Assembly: GCA_963920635.1 (NCBI GenBank)
Contig: OY987300.1
Coordinates: forward strand, 81,073,899-81,137,898
Reading direction: 5' to 3'
Length of the DNA: 64,000 nucleotides
Origin: Pseudeuparius sepicola
Taxonomy: Eukaryota; Arthropoda; Insecta; Coleoptera; Anthribidae
Below, piece after piece: positions 57,253 to 64,000 of the stretch. The position numbers and the translations under genes are program-made. Numbering within the stretch: position 1 is the stretch's first letter; every line of letters starts with the position of its first letter. The notes under the pieces were generated by a model, which had not been told where the DNA came from, searched no databases, and saw nothing but the letters and a program-made list of their open reading frames with translations.

Positions 57253-58130
57253 ATAAGGACTGCAAGCCTAAGCATAGACAGGCAAATTTTCTCGTTTCAT
57301 ATTTTTTCATAAATAGAGATTTGTTTACTAGGCACGAAGTTGATAATTACTGAAATTACAAAATGTGCCATTTTAAACAAAGAGGTGCCAGCGTGTCGAA
57401 AGATGCATGATTATGCCATTAGATTGTGCACCTTAGAACAACCCTCAACGAAAGAAACGCACACAAAGTAATAGCGATGTTACACAACCGACTGCGTGCA
57501 CTGTTGTGTATGTTTCGGTAAAAGTGTATAAGAAGTATTCACTTCTATCGCTTGTACTGTGCTGCACGCGTGTTTTTTTTGTTTATTAAATGGTGCCAAT
57601 AAAAGGATAAAATAACCTAAAATTGTCGCATCTCGAGCCCAAATCCCAGACAGTCAAGTGAAAAAAAAAATTAAAAATAGTGTGCAGGACATTTTGAAAG
57701 GTAACTTTCGTTGACAGAAAACAAAATTATGCTAAAATTCGTCCCCTCCCCCTGTGCATTAACTCACGAGCTACCACTGGATGAAACTCGCCTGAAAATC
57801 CCTATACCCAGATAATTTCTAATCTATTACAGCCACTTGAATTTCTTTGCTCCGAAATTTTGCATTATGCCACGGCACAGAGCCCCGGGCGATATAAAAA
57901 TTTAATACTTCCCCAGCAGCTTCTTTAATGGATGATAATTCCGACTCCATTGGAATATTCTATGGGAACTTATTACTCCAATAAGAAACTTTAATAATGG
58001 AATTAGTAGATAAAAGTTTAGGCAAATTCCGAAGTTGGCTATAGGGACTGCCGATATTCTCTAAACCGATTTATACTTTTGCGATGGGAACTTTTACGAG
58101 TAGGTTACTCCCACATTCTGACAACTGGTG
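57253..58130. other. Unassigned intronic sequence
   Basis: No gene. 57752-57779 (tgtgcattaactcacgagct...) resembles the right end of the small hAT-type MITE at 48650; its left end was not found. Confidence 0.4.
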
Positions 58131-58540
58131 TACAGTGTCCTCCAAAAAGTTCGCACCATAGGGGGGAAATTTTTAATTAACGTTTTATTTTGAAATTTAA
58201 TTTTGGGGTTACTTTTTGCTTTAAAAAAGATGAAAAATGACCCACTCAAACGTGGTCATGTGACTTTCGTTATCTGTCAAAAATGACATTTAAAAAAATA
58301 TATTGCCAAAAATGGGTTTAGTTGTTAAAATATCAAAAAGTTTTACTTGAAAAAGTTGTTTGTTCTTCAATTTTACGTAAGTGTACGAAATTTGAACGCT
58401 CTACAAAATATTTAGTTTTTTTTGCCAATTTTTAATATTTATGAAATTTCTGAAAATTTTAAAAACTCGAAACTTAGTAAAAACTATTTTATATCACTAG
58501 CATTGTAATTCTATTAATTTTTTATTACTAATAGGGTAGT

Positions 58541-60055
58541 TTCCTCTAATCAAATTTTCAAATAAATTGCACAGAACTTGATTCATCAAGTCCTAAGATA
58601 GCTTTAACCATTTTTTACTTCCCGAATAAGTATCCACGAAGTTAGAATTTTCAAAATAAAATTTGAATTTATTTCAATTTGCGTTCGGGACCCGACCGCG
58701 TGTTGACGTCATAATAACGAGCCGAACATTTTCATTCGTTTTTTTATCATGTGGTACGTACTTGGACTGGAGACCTAATCTTATTATTTTGTGATTTGGT
58801 ATGTCACTAGTCAAATAATATCAGCTTGAGTTTTGTTTACATTTCAAAATTTGTAATTTTATCAAAGTTATTGAGGAGTTCCAACGACTTTGAATTTTAT
58901 ATTTTAAAATAAAACCATTGTTTATCGCGTCGTCTCATAATAGTAAAGGACTAAATGAGGTATTAATTCATTTTTATACCTGACCTAAGTGTTCACAAAT
59001 CAACGATTAAAATAAGGTAAGCAAGTAGGCAATGTAAATTTTTATCATTGCTCCTTTTTTATAATATAATTAAAAATTGTGCTTGTGTTTCAAATTGAGA
59101 GAGATAGTGTAATAAAATCTTATTAATTACAAATGCAAATCTTAACTTATGTACCTACATGGTACAATCCTAAACCCTATAACAAAGAAAAATGAATTGG
59201 TACCATAAAATTGATGTTGGTAGTAAGTAGTTCAATCCCCAGATAAAAGTGTTTGAGAGCAAAGTATAATTTAGTAAGCACTCTTTCTCAATTTGATTGT
59301 AGGTAGGTACCTAAAGAATATAAATAGGTAATCATTTAAATTCCAAGAAATACCTACCTACCTGATGCATTTATATAGGTATGGGTATGAGAGTAGATAG
59401 AGTGTTTAATTTGCTTTCTGTTTCAGTGCGAAGAAGTTGACAAAGAGTAAAGTAATGGCTCCTCCTGTAGTGAATGTGGGTTTTGTTAAAGCACCGTTGC
59501 CAGATCCCCTTTCGGACTTGTATTCAGAAGTAAATCATGTACTCCAAAGACTGACTATTCTTCAACAAACATTGAGAAAGTATATTATATCTTTACGGAA
59601 TATAGTGTTTTTTTTATAAAGTTAACTGCTGTTATTATTTATTGCAATTAATAGGTTTGTTCTAGGAAGCAATCTCAAACTAGTCCGAACCAATAACCAG
59701 AGTTAAAAACAGTCAGAGAATTTGAACTGTATAATCAACTTTATGTTGACAATTTGAGTTTCCATACTAGAACACAGCTATTCTAATAACAAAATATTCG
59801 ACCAGCAAGGAAAAATCACACGAGTTGGCAACGTACAATAAACGAATAAAGCTTCAAGGCTTCGCGGTCCTATTCACATAGCTCAAAATTTTTATGACGT
59901 CAAAATTAAGAAAACCGTTAAAAACGGAAATAATTTTAAACTCAATTTTCTCCCAAAGGAGGTAAAATTTTTAGTTTAGAATTTTACTAGTGTAGTCTGC
60001 ATCAATACAGGCTTTCAACAAAATAAAATTTGAAAAACGGTTAAATACCCTATTA
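58541..60055 (+). mobile_element. Nested element in FB14 carrying exon-like sequence
   Basis: It interrupts the left arm at a point continuous in the right arm (attactaattgccgataag on the complement). Ends read AGGGTAGTTT and, on the complement, AGGGTATTTAACC; the best target duplication is AT. It contains a GC-rich CpG patch (58680-58740), a GTAAGC donor (about 59015) and a tttctgtttcag acceptor (ending 59426). Superfamily unknown. Confidence 0.5.
59426..59619 (+). CDS. Exon-like ORF in nested element, function unknown
   Basis: Preceded by the polypyrimidine acceptor tgctttctgtttcag. From ATG 59455 it encodes 54 residues starting MAPPVVNVGFVKAPLPDPLS, then DLYSEVNHVLQRLTILQQTL, a likely amphipathic helix, to a stop at 59617. 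No family recognised. It may be a captured host exon or part of the element's own gene. The poly-T run before the stop suggests that the true exon ends earlier. Confidence 0.35.
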
Positions 60056-60349
60056 CCGATAAGAATAGGTATTTTTCAAAAGAAAATGATATGTATGCTT
60101 TAAAATTCTGTTATGTTTCTTGCAAAGTTGATGTACCGTCTAGCATTTCAGGTATAAATTTAGTTACATTAGGGTTTCCAGTTCTAAATTGATGCTAAAA
60201 TAATAATAAATTAAAATATCATCAAACTATTTTATGTATTTAAGCAAAATTCTTGACTTTTATAGAACAAATAATTATTACCTTTAAGTTTAATTTTACA
60301 TTAATCGATATTGATGAGTAGGCCATGGAGAGAGTAGAAGCATTTGTTT

Positions 60350-60505
60350 TTATTTGACAGTTGTTTTTATTTGACAGCTATCAACTTATTTGACAGTTGT
60401 TTTTATTTGACAGCTATCAACTTATTTGACAGTTGTTTTTATTTGACAGCTATCAAACTTATTTGACAGTTGTTTTTATTTGACAGTTATCAAACTGTCA
60501 AATAA
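60350..60505 (+). repeat. Tandem TTATTTGACAG repeat at palindrome tip
   Basis: A unit of about 36 bp with TTATTTGACAGTTGTTTTTA and TTTGACAGCTATCAAC is repeated about 3.5 times, ending in its own inverse AAACTGTCAAATAAAAACA. It forms the loop of FB14. Confidence 0.75.
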
Positions 60506-61151
60506 AAACAATTGCTTCTATTCTCTCCATGGCCTACTCATCAATATCGATTAATGTGAAGTTAAGATACGTAAAATAGTTTGATGGTATTTTAATTTAT
60601 TATTATTTTGGCATCAATTTAGAACTGGGAAACGTAATGTAACTAAATTTGTACCCCAAATGCTAGACGGTACATCAACTTTGCAACAAACATAACAGAA
60701 TTTTAAAGCGTAAATATCATTTTCTATTCAAAAATACCTATTCTTATCGGCAATTAGTAATAAAAAATTAATAGAATCATAAAGCTCGTGATATAAAATA
60801 GTTTTTACTAAGTTTCGTGTTTTTAAAATTTTCAGAAATTTCATAAATATTAAAAATTGGCAAAAAAACAAATATTTTGTAGAGCGTTCAAATTTGGTAC
60901 ACTTACGTAAAATTGAAGAACACACAACTTTTTCAAGTAAAACTTTTTGATATTTTAACAACTAAACCCATTTTTCGCGATATATTTTTTAAATGTCATT
61001 TTTGACACATAACGAAAGTCACATGACCACGTTTGAGTGGGTCATTTTTCATCTTTTTTAAAGCAAAGGGTAATCATAAAATTAAATTTCAAAATAAAAC
61101 GTTAATTAAAAATTTCCCCCCTAGGGTGCGGACTTTTTGGAGGACACTGTA

Positions 61152-61999
61152 GGTATAATTCTGTTTTTTCAAAAGAACCACCGATAATTATTCTTGATGT
61201 GCGACAACCATTCTGCAGGCTTCCATAACTGGAGACCTACCCATCAATCATTCTCACGCACAGTTAACTACCCAGCCCAATCAATATGAAGCACTTAATT
61301 GGCTTCTAAGTCCCAATCGATTTTCGGTTTGAAGCTCTAATTAATTCAATTGTGATCTAGTTACGAACACTCGAATACTATTCGAGATTCAAGAATGCTG
61401 CCAAAAGAACGTTTGTATTTAGTTGAGAACGTCTATAGTTTCACTGTCCCAACTGAGTCCAATCCAATTGTAAGGCTTCGACAGATTATCTGTTATCAAT
61501 TTCCTACGCCATCGGCTTCTTGTTGTTAGCCCTTAATTATTAATCATCCATTCAATTTGCCCAATACCCACCCCCACGGCCATTAGAGGAAGACGTCGCC
61601 ACTTCTGAGGAATAATTCATCCCCCACCCCCTTTGGGGGAGGCGGGGGGGTAATTTAGTGGCCCCTCGGGCACCCAACCTCCCCGTAGCAACTCTGCCTT
61701 TTGCTCTCCGGTCCGTTACAGAATGGGGAGCACGAAGAATACTTAATAGTTCACGAAATAACATTAAAGAAATGTAACTGAATACCCCCCCGTTGTAACA
61801 GATGAAATATAAATGTTACCTTCAAAGGTAGAGTTAGACACCGCACTATAAGTTAGCATAACTTAAAATGAAACTTTATTTTAGCATTAAAAACACACTT
61901 ACGTTTATTTCCTAAAATTTATTTGTGGCGCAAACAGATCCATTTAATTTTTAATTGGGTTTTTCGCCACCAAACTGATTGAAAGACAATTTTTTCAAG
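61152..61999. other. Unassigned sequence
   Basis: No gene. 61560-61740 has C/G runs (cacccccacgg, gggggaggcggggg) in an otherwise AT-rich stretch. Confidence 0.4.
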
Positions 62000-62640
62000 T
62001 TGCCTCGAAAATTCATAAATTATTAACACTGAACGAATGAAACTTTACCTAAACGTGTAACTCAAAAAATAACTTCAACAAATTTGTTTTCTGAGCTTTC
62101 GGAGGATAAATCTTCCTCCTTTCTCAAAGATCATGTCACTTCACTTTGACGTGACATGATCTTTGAGAAAGGAGGAAGATTTATCCTCCGAAAGCTCAGA
62201 AAACAAATTTGTCACATTGACGTGACATGATCTTTGAGAAAGGAGGAAGATTTATCCTCCGAAAGCTCAGAAAACAAATTTGTTGAAGTTATTTTTTGAG
62301 TTACACGTTTAAAGTTTCGTTCGTTCAGTGTTAATAATTTATGAATTTTCGAGGCAACTTGAAAAAGTTGTCTTTCAATCAGTTTGGTGGCGAAAAACCC
62401 AATTAAAAACACTTACGTTTAAATATTTTCTAAAATTTATTTCGCCACCAAACTGGTTAAAAGGCAACTTTTTCAAGTTGCCTGGAAAATTAATAAATTC
62501 TTAACAGTAAATGAACTAAAATTTGAACTTGTAACTCAAAAAATATCTTCAACAAATTTGTTTTCTGAGCTTTCGGAGAATAAATCTTCCTCCTTTCTCA
62601 AAGACCATGCCACGTCAAAGTGAAGTGCACAAGATTAATA
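61960..62640. repeat. Mosaic of inverted and direct repeats 3' of the Penelope-like element
   Basis: Four copies of a stem-loop block (TTTGAGAAAGGAGGA ... TCCTCCGAAAGCTCAG): minus near 62091-62130, plus near 62161-62203, plus near 62231-62273, minus near 62564-62603. Flanking aacaaatttgttgaagttat and cgccaccaaactg blocks repeat likewise. Penelope-like elements are known for such tandem or inverted pseudo-LTRs. Confidence 0.7.
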
Positions 62641-62699
62641 AATTTCAGGTTAAAATGTCATGACAACAGAAACAATAGTGTGTTCTACCTAATTAATTA

Positions 62700-64000
62700 T
62701 TTATACTAACTTCTCTTTGAATAAGTGGCAATAATATTTTACTGAATTCCACTGAACATTCAGCAACACAGTTGTCTGTATTTCTTAGAATAAATGCTGA
62801 TTCTTTAATTTTTCGTCAATTTCCTACTTCTTCTTTGAGAATTGGTTTGGAACTATCCCACAAAATCCTATGATTGTTATTAAAGAGTGTTCACATATTT
62901 TCGACTTCGAAATTTGATTTTGCCCGACTTAATTTTTATGTTCTTTTAAGCGAACGTTAAATGGCCTACAAGTCTCCCCAACATAGAACTTTCCACATTC
63001 GCAAGGAATTTTATAAATGCAATTTTTGGAACTTTGTACCTCATTAAATGGTTTCGTTTTAACTAGCATCGATCTTAATGTATTTTTGGTTTTAAATACT
63101 GTTCTGACATTAAAAACGATTGCCTATGCATTTTAGCTTATCTGATAGTCCAGGAATATAAGGAATAATTAAATTTACTGGTCGGTCCACCAGATTTATT
63201 TCTCTAATTCTATTAGCATTGTTATTTTGTTGGCAATCCTGAAAAACTTGCTCAATAAATTCAGTAGGATAACTATTCTTCTCAAGAACATGTTTTATAT
63301 GTTTAATTTCCTCCTCAAATTTTGTGTTATTAGAACTAATCTCTTTAGCCCCGTCATACAAACTTTTAATTAGTCCTTTTTTAACACTAATATTATATGA
63401 TGATTGGAATTAAAATGGAGATATCTATTAGTATGTGTTGGTTTTCTATGGACACTAGTATCTATACTATCTGATTTCAGTATAGAAACATTTAAGAAAG
63501 GTAATTGATTATTATTTTCAATTTCTAAGGTAAACTTAATAGAAGGTTCTTGCGAGTTTATAAAATTTAATAATGAATTTAAATCATCTACTCCATGTTC
63601 CCATATAACAAATATGTCATCTACATATCTCCACCAAATATGAGGTTGGTTCCAAATTCCTACTGGTAAAATTCATTTCCTAGTTGAAAATAAGTGGTTT
63701 TAACACATAGTGTTGTTAGTTCTAATATTGCATCTATATTCAAATTTGTCCTTTCTACTAAAGTCTGATCATGTTCTAACTTTTACATTAGTAAAAAGAC
63801 TAACCACATCAAAGCTAGCTAATATATTTATAATGATCGGGAAATTGATGTTCCCTAATTTTTTCTAAAAAACTATTACTGTTTCTGATAAATGAATTTG
63901 AGTTTCCTACTAACGGATTAACAATTTAAGTAAATATTTTGCCAACGAATGACATGGCGAATTTATTGAACTTACAATGGGGCGGAGAGGAATGTTAGTT
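62700..64000 (-). pseudogene. Decayed Penelope-like retroelement (RT and GIY-YIG), runs off the right edge
   Basis: Minus-strand frames in order from the right edge: PLRPIVSSINSPCHSLAKYL, SSFDVVSLFTN-like text, then RYVDDIFVIWEHGVDDLNSL (the YVDD catalytic motif) with QLPFLNVSI and HRKPTHTNRYLHF, then MYDGAKEISSN...VNLIIPYIPGLSDKL, then NVRTVFKTKNTLRSML and CIYKIPCECGKFYVGETCRP, the GIY-YIG endonuclease start, then RILWDSSKPILKEE and KIKESAFILRNTDN. This is the RT-linker-GIY-YIG order of Penelope-like elements. Several frameshifts and stops (for example after GNRF at 63110 and EHKN at 62929) show that it is inactive. The 5' part lies beyond 64000. Confidence 0.92.

Larger units (their letters stand above)
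58133..61149. mobile_element. Large foldback element FB14 (3.0 kb, TA target site)
   Basis: Ends CAGTGTCCTCCAAAAAGTTC (58133) and complement ending 61149, TA both sides. The left arm 58133-58540 pairs with 60742-61149, and 60046-60350 pairs with 60510-60741. So the left arm is split by a nested element (58541-60055). The tip carries a tandem repeat (60350-60505). Confidence 0.83.

Noticed and set aside
60350..60505. CRISPR-like array
   Set aside because: Direct tandem units without unique spacers, at the tip of a eukaryotic transposon palindrome.
62091..62290. Canonical hammerhead ribozyme in the Penelope-like 3' repeats
   Set aside because: The GGAGGA/TCCTCC stem followed by GAAA looks similar, but no CTGANGA precedes it (the sequence is TTTGAGAAA), so the core is absent.

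Overview
The window is nuclear DNA of an insect, most likely a beetle (the order is inferred from repeat style, not shown). It is AT-rich, has spliceosomal exons, and is packed with eukaryotic transposable elements (TEs). There are no bacterial operons, Shine-Dalgarno sites or CRISPR arrays.

Host gene. Only one host gene is recognisable: two consecutive internal exons of an alkaline phosphatase on the minus strand (34590-34797, then 2223-2363). Splice sites and phase match exactly across a 32,226-bp intron. The first exon ends inside the ...VDYLL-G motif and the second continues it with LFAYSHM and ends at the VVEG metal-ligand motif. The rest of the gene lies outside the window on both sides, so almost everything else is probably intron.

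Intron contents. (1) Five copies of one internally deleted hAT family with end CACGGGCGTAGCCA. Three have perfect 8-bp target duplications. Most keep a TATA box and a heat-shock-element-like promoter. (2) About a dozen long inverted-repeat (foldback) elements with CAGGG- or CAGTG-type ends at TA sites, two of them built around a transposase remnant. (3) One apparently intact Tc1/mariner-superfamily element of 3.6 kb (DD41D spacing, three exons, a GC-AG intron) that interrupts a non-LTR retrotransposon and itself carries a foldback element. (4) A second 1-kb hAT-like family in three copies. (5) An unclassified 1.4-kb repeat 'R' in four pieces. Two unrelated foldback elements sit at the same TATATA site of R, and a third copy shows the empty site. 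(6) A decayed THAP-domain gene. (7) A decayed Penelope-like element with YVDD reverse transcriptase and GIY-YIG endonuclease at the right edge, with a mosaic of inverted and direct stem-loop repeats at its 3' end.

Layout. 0-2.2 kb: TE ends and hAT copy A; 2.2-2.4: alkaline phosphatase exon; 2.5-9.3: foldback elements, truncated hAT B and a GC-rich inverted pair; 9.3-10.4: hAT C; 11-17.5: foldback elements and R; 18.5-24.7: two 1-kb hAT-like copies and more foldbacks; 24.7-29.7: mostly unassigned AT-rich sequence; 29.7-34: non-LTR/mariner nest; 34.6-34.8: alkaline phosphatase exon; 34.9-46.7: R copies, THAP relic, tandem duplication, 1-kb hAT-like copy 3 and a degenerate array; 46.7-49.4: hAT D inside a direct duplication, a GC-rich island and a CpG-rich foldback; 49.4-58: mainly unassigned, with a foldback and hAT E; 58.1-61.1: 3-kb foldback with a nested element carrying an exon-like ORF; 62-64: Penelope-like element.

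The most unusual signals are the recombinant flanks of hAT D, the stress-type promoter carried by the hAT family, the apparently complete intron-containing DD41D transposase, and the repeated use of one TATATA insertion site.
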